34,026 nt of DNA from Streptomyces sp. AC555_RSS877 (GCF_019049245.1 NZ_JAGMUK010000080.1:1-34026); one strand, 5' to 3'. Positions 24,652-32,280 are shown, counted from the stretch's first letter. The notes: generated from the letters alone by a model not told the origin. A program made the numbers and translations.

Positions 24652-25569
24652 ATGTCCAGATCCCAGCGCGACGCCCTGGACGCCATGCTCCGTTCCGCCC
24701 CCCGCAGCGAGACGCCCCCCCCCACGGTGGCGGAACAACGCAGCGGATTCAGCGCAGCTCTCACCCGGCCCGCTCTGGCGGGCGTGGTCACCCGCAGAAC
24801 CGTTCTGGGTGGGCGGCCGGCCCTGGAACTGGAGCCGGCCGAAGTCTCCGGTCGGGGCCGGCTGCTCTACCTGCACGGTGGCGGCTACGTCGTCGGCTCA
24901 CCGGACACCCATGAAGGGCTGGTCAGTGAACTGGCCCGCCGCCTCGGCCTGCGAGCGCTGTCGGTGGATTACCGGCTGGCTCCCGAACATCCCTTCCCGG
25001 CGGCCGTCGACGACGCGCTCGCAGCGTATCGCGAGCTGCTGGACGCGGGCATCGACCCACGCGACCTCGTCATCGCCGGTGACTCCGCCGGCGGCGGCCT
25101 GAGCATCGCCACGCTCCTCGCAGCCCGGCACGCCGGGCTGCCGCAACCAGCGGCCGTGGTCCTCTTCTCCCCGTGGGTCGACCTCACCCTCGCCGGCGAA
25201 AGCATGCGTTCCAAGCAGGACGCCGACCCCCTCTTCATCGAGGCCGACCTGCGCGCCTTCGCCGATCTCTACGTCGGTGCAGGCGACCGGGCGCATCCCC
25301 TGGCCAGCCCGTTGTTCGCCGACCTCACCGGGCTGCCTCCGCTGCTCGTGCAGGTAGGGGCGAACGAGGTGCTGCTCGACGACGCGGTCCGGCTGGCCGC
25401 CCGTGCGGGCGCCGACGACGTCGAGGTCACGCTCGAGGTCGGGCCTGGCCTCCCTCATGTCTTCCAGCTCCAGTACGGCCGTCTCGACGAGGCCGATGCC
25501 GCGCTGGACCGCGCCGCAGCCTTCCTCACCGCCTACCTGAGTGCCGACCGGCCCCAACCTGTCAACTGA
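24652..25569 (+). CDS. Alpha/beta hydrolase, hormone-sensitive-lipase-type esterase
   Basis: 305 residues from ATG 24652 with GAGG seven bases upstream. The oxyanion-hole motif HGGG is at 75-78 (LYLHGGGYVVGS). The nucleophile elbow GDSAGG at 143-148 gives catalytic Ser145. The acid is expected in NEVLLDD around 239-244, and the catalytic His is His269 in GLPHVFQL. DYRLAPEHPFPAAVDD is the usual family string after the first strand. It is a cytoplasmic carboxylesterase acting on short acyl esters or lactones; no signal peptide is seen. It follows the TetR gene in the same direction after 218 bases, a gap in which I see no other gene. Confidence 0.92.
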   Translation: MSRSQRDALDAMLRSAPRSETPPPTVAEQRSGFSAALTRPALAGVVTRRTVLGGRPALELEPAEVSGRGRLLYLHGGGYVVGSPDTHEGLVSELARRLGLRALSVDYRLAPEHPFPAAVDDALAAYRELLDAGIDPRDLVIAGDSAGGGLSIATLLAARHAGLPQPAAVVLFSPWVDLTLAGESMRSKQDADPLFIEADLRAFADLYVGAGDRAHPLASPLFADLTGLPPLLVQVGANEVLLDDAVRLAARAGADDVEVTLEVGPGLPHVFQLQYGRLDEADAALDRAAAFLTAYLSADRPQPVN

Positions 25570-25608
25570 CATCGACGGCGGCGGCCTTCACGTGATGTCA
25601 GCGGCGCT

Positions 25609-26018
25609 CGCAGATATGCGGTCGTCGGCATGCTGAAGGCCATGGCCCGCAAGACCGGCGGCGACCGTTACGAGGAAATTCTGCGCCGCGCGAAGGTGCC
25701 GCATGTCGAAGCTGTCCGGGGGCCATGATCGGCGGCATCGGCCAGGCCCTCCTCGAACACCCGGTCACCGACCACCGCGACGGCCGGATCGTCAACGCCA
25801 ACCTCGCCGACTACCTCGTACCGGCCCACGCCGACATCCCCACCGACCAGAAGGCCATCTACATCGACGGGGAGGACTATAAGGCCGACCCGATCGGCGC
25901 CAAGGGGCTCGGTGAGATCGTCATGATCGGCGCGGCCCCCGCCATCGCCAACGCCGTCTTCAACGCCACCGGCCGCCGGATCCGCGAACTGCCCATCACC
26001 CCCGAAGCCCTGCTCTGA
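25609..26018 (+). pseudogene. Xanthine dehydrogenase/aldehyde oxidase molybdopterin subunit, two fused remnants
   Basis: A first piece, RRYAVVGMLKAMARKTGGDR then YEEILRRAKVPHVEAV, ends at a TGA at 25726-25728. A second piece in another phase starts at 25725: GIGQALLEHPVTDHRDGRIV, NANLADYLVPAHADIPTDQK, GAKGLGEIVMIGAAPAIANA and VFNATGRRIRELPITPEALL. The second is the C-terminal end of the molybdenum-binding subunit of xanthine dehydrogenase-type enzymes, including the conserved KGLGE glutamate of the active site. The two parts come from distant places in that protein (about 700 residues are missing). This is therefore a deletion remnant. Confidence 0.75.
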
Positions 26019-26220
26019 GCGGCGGTCGGGACGGCCCACCCACCGGCCCGACCGACGCTCCCATCGACGTCCGGCGGCCTACGACCCCTCACCGCCGGGC
26101 ATCGAGGCCGGCCGCCGTGTCCCCTTCTCCCAGGGGCGCGGCGGCGGCCGCACACACGTCCGGCGCGTAGTGGCCGGTCGGATCGATCAAGTCCCGCTCC
26201 CGCAGCGCGACCCGCCGACC

Positions 26221-26259
26221 GTGCGGCAACTCCACTTGTCCAGCACTGAGTTGCCGCAC
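26221..26259. promoter_or_regulatory. 12-bp inverted repeat upstream of an SDR gene
   Basis: GTGCGGCAACTC (26221-26232) and GAGTTGCCGCAC (26248-26259) are perfect inverse copies 15 bases apart, ending 55 bases before the SDR start. It could be an operator, a terminator of the upstream remnant, or an RNA hairpin. No T-run follows. The rest of 26019-26314 holds no clear gene, although the minus strand reads VELPHGRRVALRERDLIDPT, perhaps a gene end. Confidence 0.5.
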
Positions 26260-26314
26260 GGGACGATCAGCAACGAGATGGATGGCCGGACGGCCCGCCT
26301 GAAATGGAGTGATC

Positions 26315-27004
26315 ATGGAACTCAAGGGGTCTGTCGCGCTGGTTACGGGCCCCAACCGCGGCCTGGGACGCCACCTCGCGCAGCAGTTGGTGAACAGGGG
26401 CGCGAAGGTCTACGCCGCGGCGCGCCGCCCCGAGACGGTGGACGTGGAGGGCGTGACCCCGCTGGCTTTGGACGTGACCGACGAGAACTTGGTGCTCGAG
26501 GCCGCCCGTATCGCCTGGGATGTGACGCTCCTGGTCAACAACGCTGGTATCTCCCTGTACAACCCGCTGATCAGCGGCAGCATGGAGCATGTGCGCGCCG
26601 AGATGGACACCAACTTCTACGGCCCGCTTGCGATGACGCGCGCGTTCGCCCCGGTCATCGAAGCCAACGGCGGCGGCACCGTGCTGAACGTCGCGTCGGT
26701 GATCGCCTGGATGCACCCTGCCCAGGCCGGTTCCTACGCCACCTCCAAAGCGGCCGCCTGGGCGATGAGCAACGCGGTACGTGAGGAACTCGCCCCCCGC
26801 GGCATCTTGGTCTCCGCTCTGTACGTCGGCCTCATGGACACCGACATGACCGCCATGGTGCCGCCCGAGGGCAAGTCCGACCCGGCCGAGGTCGCAGCGC
26901 AGGCGCTGCGTGCGATCGAGCAGGGCACACCGGAGATCCTGGCCGACGAGCTCACCGCGCAGGTCAAGCAGGGGCTGTCGGCCACCCTTGCCTCGCAGAC
27001 GTAG
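26315..27004 (+). CDS. SDR-family oxidoreductase
   Basis: 229 residues. The ATG at 26315 is favoured over the in-frame GTG at 26309 because GGAG sits five bases before it. MELKGSVALVTGPNRGLGRH holds the cofactor loop TGPNRGLG at 11-18. The sequence continues with ARRPETVDVEGVTPLALDVT, LVNNAGIS, the catalytic Ser in NVASVIAW, and Tyr and Lys in YATSK. It ends with the usual alpha-helical C-terminus. The family acts as NAD(P)H carbonyl reductases; the substrate is unknown. No regulator lies next to it. Confidence 0.9.
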   Translation: MELKGSVALVTGPNRGLGRHLAQQLVNRGAKVYAAARRPETVDVEGVTPLALDVTDENLVLEAARIAWDVTLLVNNAGISLYNPLISGSMEHVRAEMDTNFYGPLAMTRAFAPVIEANGGGTVLNVASVIAWMHPAQAGSYATSKAAAWAMSNAVREELAPRGILVSALYVGLMDTDMTAMVPPEGKSDPAEVAAQALRAIEQGTPEILADELTAQVKQGLSATLASQT

Positions 27005-27350
27005 TGCCGATCGCCGCGCGGCGACCGGGCGCTCTTGCTGACGGACGACTTCCGGCCCGGGCCGCTCGACCAGGCGGCCGTGGAGGCGACCGACAAGCGG
27101 ATCACTCAGGTGCCATCAAAGACACTCCAACCAGCGATAGCACCACAGCTGTTGCACTAGCCAGAGTTCGACCACGAGTGGCTGAGCTGCACAAACCGGA
27201 GGTGCACACCTCTACGACAGCCTCACTCCCTAGAGACCTTGGGGTAGTCGTACGTTGTCGCCACGACCCCAACAGTAGTTCGACCCGGCGGCCGTACTGC
27301 CCGTACGACGCGGCGGCACTGCGCGCCCGGCAGCTTCTGCTGATGACGGC
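27005..27350. other. Non-coding or decayed stretch
   Basis: After the SDR stop a plus-strand phase reads ALLLTDDFRPGPLDQAAVEA and TDKRITQ, which may be the scrap of a lost gene, then loses coding character near 27115. The stretch 27110-27250 is less GC-rich than its surroundings. I see no RNA gene, terminator or repeat. Confidence 0.3.
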
Positions 27351-27596
27351 TCAGGGCTGGTCGGGCCTGGTCTCGTGCAAGTACCAGCCGTGGGTGGCCA
27401 TGCACTCCTTCGTCCACTCCATCAGCAGGTGCGAGCCCTCCTTGACGCGGCTCTCGTCATGACCGCCACGGTCGGCGAACCACTGCACGAGAAGGCCGGC
27501 CGCCGGGCGGTCCCCGTCTCCGGTGTCGCACACCGGACACAGCTCCAGGTGGATCGGCCGCCCGTGCTTGTCGTTCTGTGGCGCCACCCCGCTCAT
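27351..27596 (-). CDS. Small zinc-ribbon-like hypothetical protein
   Basis: At least 81 residues from ATG 27596: MSGVAPQNDKHGRPIHLELC, PVCDTGDGDRPAAGLLVQWF, then HLLMEWTKECMATHGWYLHE. The CPVC pair is matched by SRCRGDL in the same frame just upstream of the methionine. The frame is open to about 27720 without a usual start, so the natural N-terminus with a second Cys motif may be truncated or use an atypical start. The shape fits small actinobacterial proteins such as the DUF6300 group; this is tentative. Function unknown. Confidence 0.6.
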   Translation of the reverse strand: MSGVAPQNDKHGRPIHLELCPVCDTGDGDRPAAGLLVQWFADRGGHDESRVKEGSHLLMEWTKECMATHGWYLHETRPDQP

Positions 27597-27774
27597 GATG
27601 AGGTCGCCGCGGCAGCGTGAATACTGCGGCAGCCGGTCGGAGAACCTGAGCAGATCTATGGCCAGTCCCCGTGCTCTGAACGTGGCCCTCCACCCAAGAC
27701 CCGCTGATCTACGCCGTCATCCCCACCCGCGACGGCGGGACGCCCGGGCACGGAATCTGTCCACAGGGGAACGG

Positions 27775-28383
27775 GTGTCTGCTGAAGGAATGATCGACAG
27801 CGACGACACACAGCCGCCGGCCCAGCGCCGCAACAGGGTCCTGGACGCCCTCGAGCGGGCGGAGCGCAAGGTGTTCACCCGGCCCGCGCCGAAATCCGCG
27901 AAGGCTCAGATGGAATTCCTCTACACGCGCGCCAAGCAGTCGACGAAGGCCCTGGCCGAACAACTGGGCGTCTCGCCCCGCACGGTGCAGCGCTACCGCG
28001 CCGGACAGCAGACGAAGCCTCAGAAGAGGCTCCAGGCGGCCCTGGTGGAGGAGACCGAATCTCAGTGGCAACCGCAGGTCAGGGCGCGGGCGCGGGAGCG
28101 AGCGGCGACCTCCAGCGGCATGATGGTGGAGGTGACGGCCTACTTCGGATTCACCTGCACGGGCAGCTCGGACGACGGCCGCGAGCGCACCATCACTACG
28201 CCGATCTCGCCCACCTACGCCGCGCAGATCCTCCAGCTCCAGGAGGCCGGTGCGACAGAGGAAGACCTACATCCGATCGTCGCTGAGGCCATCACCGAGT
28301 CGTATTTCACGGAGTGGGGCACCCGTGCCCACGGCCTCAGAGCGGATTTTACGCACGTACAGTCGATAGATTTCCAGTTCTGA
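27775..28383 (+). CDS. tpg: Tpg-like telomere terminal protein
   Basis: 202 residues from GTG 27775, chosen because AGGGGAA lies at a good distance; ATG 27790 is the alternative. It matches the Streptomyces terminal protein Tpg, which is covalently attached to the 5' ends of linear replicons and primes end patching. ALERAERKVFTRPAPKSAKA lies at 25-44, and a helix-turn-helix, STKALAEQLGVSPRTVQRYR, at 57-76. QPQVRARARERAATSSGMMV follows, then the beta-rich C-terminal half with DDGRERTITTPISPTYAAQI, LQEAGATEEDL and FTHVQSIDF. The usual partner gene tap is not beside it. A standalone copy suggests a linear plasmid or chromosome-arm origin. Confidence 0.82.
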   Translation: MSAEGMIDSDDTQPPAQRRNRVLDALERAERKVFTRPAPKSAKAQMEFLYTRAKQSTKALAEQLGVSPRTVQRYRAGQQTKPQKRLQAALVEETESQWQPQVRARARERAATSSGMMVEVTAYFGFTCTGSSDDGRERTITTPISPTYAAQILQLQEAGATEEDLHPIVAEAITESYFTEWGTRAHGLRADFTHVQSIDFQF

Positions 28384-28580
28384 ACAAGCGGAATTCAGAG
28401 CCTGCTATAAAACGTATTGAGCCGAAGCGCGGTAGTTGTCACAGAGGCATGCTTGTTGTCACCAAGATCGGAGGACGGCCCGCTCAGGGCGACTGACGGG
28501 ATGAGACTGAACACTTCGGCTGGCACCTCCCGCGGTAATTCGCTTGAACCACTATCGGGTGGACGTGGCAGGCTTGCGCG

Positions 28581-29951
28581 GTGATTGTCGAGCTGGCCCC
28601 CCGTTTTCTGACCTGGGATGATGTGGATCCCGCCCGTCATCCCTTCGACAGCGCGTCGGCGCCGCAGGTGGTGCGGTCACTCGGGCCCGCCCGGAGGGTG
28701 CCCAGCCGCCCCGACCTCCCCTTCGGCAACCCGGCGATGAATGCCTGGAGCTGGGGCGAGGGACAGCCCTGGGCCGACGCCATGTCGCACGCCCTCGCCG
28801 AGCACTACGGCCGCTGGACCGTGGGCTGGCGCTGGTCGCACGACGAAGGCGACTTCGATGGAGGACCCGTCGGGAACTGGTGCTGCCCCAGGGACTCGAT
28901 CACCACACCGCAGGAGACGCTCGCCCGTGTCGTCGCGGCGCTGCGCGAATGGCGCGAGTGGCTGGAGAGTCTCGCCGGGTGGTTCGACGCGTACCCGCTG
29001 GACCTGACCGAGGTCGAGGATCAGCGAATCCTGTGGGAGCGCGCTGCCCGGAACCTGATCCTGCAGGTGACCGACCGCACAGGCTGCGGCAGCGGTTGGC
29101 ACGGACACTGCCGTCAAGTGCTCACCTGGTTCCTCAGCCGCTGGGGCGTCGCGCCCGACCTCGCGCAAGAGTTGGTCGACGAGGCGATCGGCGGGCGGTT
29201 CGCGAGCTGGACCGGCCCCGACATCGTGCTGGTCGAGGACGTCGCGGAGCGGCTCGCGCTGTCGCTGCGGCCGGACGACGGCGCACAATCCGCCGGACCC
29301 GCGCCGGACCACCTCGAGCGCTGGCTCGCGGTGCGCGAGACAGTGCCATGGCAGGACGTTCCGGACGGCGGCGGGGACGAACCGGTGGCCTCGTCGCGCG
29401 ACGGCGTTGCGGAGGACATACACACCTTCGACGGCGCCTTGGATCCCGCCCGCGCACGGGGCCTGCTCGCCGCCCTGGACCTGCTGCGGATCGACGCGGC
29501 GCGCGGCGCCGCCCTCGACTTCGAGCTGCTCCAGCGCTGGCAGCAGCACGTGCTGGGCACATCGCAGCCGCCGCCGTTCCGCGACCTGCCGGCCTTCGCC
29601 AAGGGGGGCAGGGAACGCTACGGCATCGGCCCGGGCACCCGAGCCCGCCTCGACGCCTGCCTGGCCGAGAGCGCGCGCCACGCCGATCGGCCCGTTCCCC
29701 TCATTGCCCGCGCCGCACGTGCCTATCTCGACATCTGCTTCTTCCATCCCTTCGACGACGGCAACGCCCGGTCCGCCTTCCTCGCCCTCGTCTTCGTCCT
29801 CGCCCGCGAGGGCGTCACGCTCGACGGAGTCAGCCTGCTGCGTCGCGTCACCTTCCAGGCTGACGAGCCGCACGACGCGCTGATCCTCACCCGGTACATC
29901 GACATCCACCTCGCGGAGACCCGACGCAACACCGCATCCCTCGACTCCTAG
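28581..29951 (+). CDS. Fic-domain protein (putative AMP/NMP-transferase)
   Basis: 456 residues from GTG 28581. The C-terminal 150 residues form a Fic domain with the core motif HPFDDGNARSAF; His389 is the catalytic His, and Asp/Gly/Asn/Arg to 397 form the anion-binding loop. It departs from HxFxxGNGR only by Ala for the second Gly, which is tolerated in several members. The upstream flap-like region is KGGRERYGIGPGTRARLDAC. The first 270 residues (WRWSHDEGDFDGGPVGNWCC; RQVLTWFLSRWGVAPDLAQE) are of unknown fold. No inhibitory (S/T)xxxE(G/N) helix is seen within it, and no small antitoxin gene is adjacent. It may modify a host or phage protein by nucleotide transfer. The ribosome binding site is weak. 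Confidence 0.8.
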   Translation: MIVELAPRFLTWDDVDPARHPFDSASAPQVVRSLGPARRVPSRPDLPFGNPAMNAWSWGEGQPWADAMSHALAEHYGRWTVGWRWSHDEGDFDGGPVGNWCCPRDSITTPQETLARVVAALREWREWLESLAGWFDAYPLDLTEVEDQRILWERAARNLILQVTDRTGCGSGWHGHCRQVLTWFLSRWGVAPDLAQELVDEAIGGRFASWTGPDIVLVEDVAERLALSLRPDDGAQSAGPAPDHLERWLAVRETVPWQDVPDGGGDEPVASSRDGVAEDIHTFDGALDPARARGLLAALDLLRIDAARGAALDFELLQRWQQHVLGTSQPPPFRDLPAFAKGGRERYGIGPGTRARLDACLAESARHADRPVPLIARAARAYLDICFFHPFDDGNARSAFLALVFVLAREGVTLDGVSLLRRVTFQADEPHDALILTRYIDIHLAETRRNTASLDS

Positions 29952-30040
29952 CAGTGGGCATGAAGGTGCTGAGTCCATTCCCCGCAGCTCAGTCACACGG
30001 AACCGTCGTGCAGGTCGCATGGCGGCGGAGCACTGGAGCC

Positions 30041-30164
30041 GGTGACAACTGCCATGCTTTCGGCGCTGCTGGTGACAAATAGCATGCCGACCTGGTGACA
30101 ACTGCAGTGCCTCGCCGTGCTGATGCCGCAGCTCAGTGGCCGCCGATGGTGACAACTATCGTGC
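30041..30164 (+). repeat. Four direct copies of a GGTGACAACT repeat
   Basis: Copies of the 17-base pattern GGTGACAACTnnnnTGC begin at 30041, 30071, 30094 and 30148 (variants AACTGCCATGC, AAATAGCATGC, AACTGCAGTGC, AACTATCGTGC). The last lies 14 bases before the mobile cassette at 30179. Their inverse (GCATGGCAGTTGTCACC) resembles the AGTTGG-containing repeats inside that cassette. Arrays like this are known at the ends of IS21- and Mu-like elements as transposase binding sites. They may therefore be the surviving end of another element. The rest of 29952-30178 has no gene. Confidence 0.8.
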
Positions 30165-30178
30165 TTCAGCACACGTAT

Positions 30179-31099
30179 TGTGACTGAGCGCTTCAGTTGG
30201 CGCTCTGAGTGTCACAGTTGGCCACCTACCGTGCCCGCAGCCAAAAGGAGTGTGCTTGGTGAACTCGATCGAGCAACCGGACGGAGTCGCGGGCGGGTGG
30301 CGGGATCGAGTGGCCGCCGTACGCCGCGAGCTCACCGAGCACGGGCCGCCGCGGCGTCCCGATGGCGCTCCGGACTTCGCCACCGTCACGCTGCCGGAGC
30401 GCGACTGTGATCAGGTACGTGACCTCCTGGTGGATGAGAGAGTCGGCACGGTCGTCGAGATCGGGCTCGCCTATGCCAGCTCGGCGCTGGCGATCAGTGA
30501 GGCCCTGCTGCGCTGCGGTTCACGAAACCCGCGGCATGTGGTGATCGACCCGTTCCAGTACACGGCTTACGACGGTGTCGGGTGGGAGCTGCTGCGCAGC
30601 GCCGGCCTGGACGACGTCGCCGAGTTGGTGACCGAACCATCGCAGCGGTTCCTTGCCCGGTTGGCCGACGCGGGTTTCGCCGCGGACGCGGCGTTCGTCG
30701 ACGGCAGCCACCACTTCCACAACGTGTTCGTCGACCTCCACTTCCTGGGCGAGATCGTCCGACCTGGCGGCGTCGTGCTGCTCGACGATGTCTGGTGGCC
30801 ATCGGTCGGCGCTGCCGTGGCGTACTTCGAGACCAATCTGGGGTGGCGTTCGATACCGGGCGCTCTGTCCGACGGGACCGCCGACCCGGCCAGCGATCGG
30901 CCGCGGATTGGCGCCTACCGGTTGCCCGATCCGCGCCCGACGCCGGACTTCAAGGAGTTCCGACCGTTCTGCTGATTCGGGTGGGCTCGCGAGGCCTACT
31001 TGAACCGGGCCGCCGTGCGTCAGTCACAGCGATGGCAATGCGTCGAGCTTGGAGTGTCCAACTCGAGTGCTCACTGGCCAACTGAAGCGCTCAGTCACA
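30179..31099 (+). mobile_element. 921-bp mobile cassette with perfect terminal repeats and no transposase
   Basis: Bases 30179-30201 (TGTGACTGAGCGCTTC...TGGC, 23 bp) are repeated exactly in inverse orientation at 31077-31099. The element is flanked on both sides by CGTAT (30174-30178 and 31100-31104), a 5-bp target duplication. Further subterminal copies of the pattern GAG-N6-AGTTGG follow at each end (GAGTGTCACAGTTGG on the left, GAGCACTCGAGTTGG inverted on the right). The ends begin TG and finish CA, as in IS21-like elements. The only gene inside is the methyltransferase-like one at 30259-30975. It would need a transposase in trans. Confidence 0.85.
30259..30975 (+). CDS. SAM-dependent methyltransferase-like protein carried by the mobile cassette
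   Basis: 238 residues from GTG 30259, eight bases after AAAAGGAG; an in-frame GTG at 30250 overlaps that site. The class I Rossmann pattern is clear: VVEIGLAYASSALAISEALL (motif I, Glu67 and Gly69), HVVIDPFQY (acidic end of strand 2 near 97), AAFVDGSHHFHNVFVDLHFL (Asp148/Gly149 region) and EIVRPGGVVLLDDVWWPSVG (strand 5 and metal-like Asp pair 176-177). This resembles the Methyltransf_24/caffeoyl-CoA-like small-molecule or sugar O-methyltransferases. It is the sole gene between perfect terminal repeats, so it travels as cargo. The substrate is unknown and resistance or modification roles are open. Confidence 0.8.
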   Translation: MNSIEQPDGVAGGWRDRVAAVRRELTEHGPPRRPDGAPDFATVTLPERDCDQVRDLLVDERVGTVVEIGLAYASSALAISEALLRCGSRNPRHVVIDPFQYTAYDGVGWELLRSAGLDDVAELVTEPSQRFLARLADAGFAADAAFVDGSHHFHNVFVDLHFLGEIVRPGGVVLLDDVWWPSVGAAVAYFETNLGWRSIPGALSDGTADPASDRPRIGAYRLPDPRPTPDFKEFRPFC

Positions 31100-31104
31100 C
31101 GTAT

Positions 31105-31579
31105 CGGCGGGCCGCCGACAACGCTCTGGCGGCGGCCCGCTCCGAATCCGCACCACGAATCGGTCGACCCCGCCCGCATCGGTCGCCGCGTCGTCCGGCG
31201 CCGGGCGGAGGGGATGGACGCCGGCGCCGTCGCGGCGGCCCTCGAGGAAGCGCGGTTCGACGCCCGGCAAGCTTCCCGGCACGAGGACCTGGCCGACGAC
31301 GTCCGCGGCCCGGCGGAGCTCGCGGAGTGGGAGCGCATCGAGCAGCTGCTCGCCGCCGCGGCCCCGGACACTGTCTACGACCCGGACGCCGACGATGTCG
31401 TCCAGGCGGAGCTCGCCGCCGACGCCGCGGCCGCCGCCGGACGGGAGGCCGAGCTGCGCGAAGCCGCCCGGGTCGCGGCCCGCGCCGATGAGCTCCAGGC
31501 GCTCTTGAATGTACCCCCTTATGTCCGGTTCTTGGATCTCGTGAGCCTCTCCAGGGCGGGATTCGAAGGCGGAGCGTGA
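31105..31579 (+). pseudogene. Truncated coiled-coil protein fragment, unknown
   Basis: Just outside the cassette a frame reads PARIGRRVVRRRAEGMDAGA, VAAALEEARFDARQASRHED, AELAEWERIEQLLAAAAPDT and a helical Ala/Glu/Arg segment, ending at TGA 31577-31579. The frame enters from inside the cassette's right repeat, so its natural 5' end lies across the insertion point and was separated by it. The composition is that of a charged helical protein such as the tail of a plasmid transfer or relaxase protein, but no motif proves this. Confidence 0.4.
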
Positions 31580-31720
31580 CGCCTGTGATCATGCATCGCG
31601 CGCACTCGTGAACAGCACAGAACGTAACGACGGCGATAGCCGGTAGATGGTGGGCGACGGCCACACGAAGACCGCCCGCGTCCAGGCCGCCCGACGGCCA
31701 GGTCGTGGCCGGCGCCCGGC

Positions 31721-31948
31721 CTGAACAGTGGAGCTGGCCTGTGTCATCTGTGTCATCAACCCTCCGTTTCCCCAGGTGGGCACACTCATCTGTGTCACTG
31801 TTCAGCTGATCTGTGTCATCGCGCGGGCGGGCCCAGGTGGACCCAGCAACGGCCCCAAAACCTGGGCCCCTGGGTCCCGAGACCAGTGTTTTCGCTGGTG
31901 GACACGATCCGCAACGGCTGCTGGGTCCACCTGGGCCCCTAGGTCCCG
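31721..31948. repeat. Structured non-coding region with direct and inverted repeats
   Basis: CTGTGTCAT-type 9-mers occur at 31739, 31748, 31790 and 31811, three of them enclosed by a perfect inverted pair, CTGAACAGTG (31721-31730) and CACTGTTCAG (31796-31805). A perfect 20-bp inverted pair follows, GGGCCCAGGTGGACCCAGCA (31829-31848) and its inverse at 31919-31938. It is overlapped by a near-direct repeat, CCTGGGCCCCTGGGTCCCG (31861-31879), recurring with one change at 31930-31948. The layout of iterons plus alternative hairpins suits a plasmid origin, a partition or resolution site, or a structured RNA. The rest of 31580-32046 has no clear gene. Confidence 0.8.
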
Positions 31949-32046
31949 CATCGTCGTACGGCCGGGTTCGTCCGGAGTGGTCCCCTCGGGCCGGGGCGGC
32001 CGATACCGTTGGCGCAGACGCCACTTCCGCCTTACTGGAGGCCTCG

Positions 32047-32280
32047 ATGAGCGAACAGCCGGCCCCCGCTGACCACGCCCGGCAACAGCTGGAGCCCGCG
32101 GCCGCCGACGGATTGCGCGCGTACGCGGCCAGGACCCGTGAGAACGCCGACCAGTTCGCCGCCGTCCTCGAGGACATCGCGGCCAACGGGCTGCCCTCGG
32201 TGGAGGACTGCACGCCGTGGGAGGAGCTGCGCGAGGCCCACCTCGCCCGCCTCGCAGCCCAACGCCCGGCCGTCGCCTGA
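32047..32280 (+). CDS. Putative antitoxin of a two-gene toxin-antitoxin module
   Basis: 77 residues from ATG 32047 with GGAGG six bases upstream. It is a small acidic helical protein (ARQQLEPAAADGLRAYAART, ENADQFAAVLEDIAANGLPS, then VEDCTPWEELREAHLARLAA). I recognise no DNA-binding motif. Its stop overlaps the next start by one base (TGATG), giving translational coupling. Size, acidity, order and overlap with a RelE/ParE-like gene are the usual antitoxin signature. The repeat-rich region upstream may hold its promoter. Confidence 0.6.
   Translation: MSEQPAPADHARQQLEPAAADGLRAYAARTRENADQFAAVLEDIAANGLPSVEDCTPWEELREAHLARLAAQRPAVA

Noticed and set aside
27258..27417. Small minus-strand frame overlapping the zinc-ribbon gene
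   Set aside because: Out of phase with the CPVC-containing frame and Arg/Pro-rich; judged a shadow.
28677..30155. Minus-strand open frame of 492 codons
   Set aside because: Shadow of the Fic gene in high-GC DNA; low-complexity composition and no motif.
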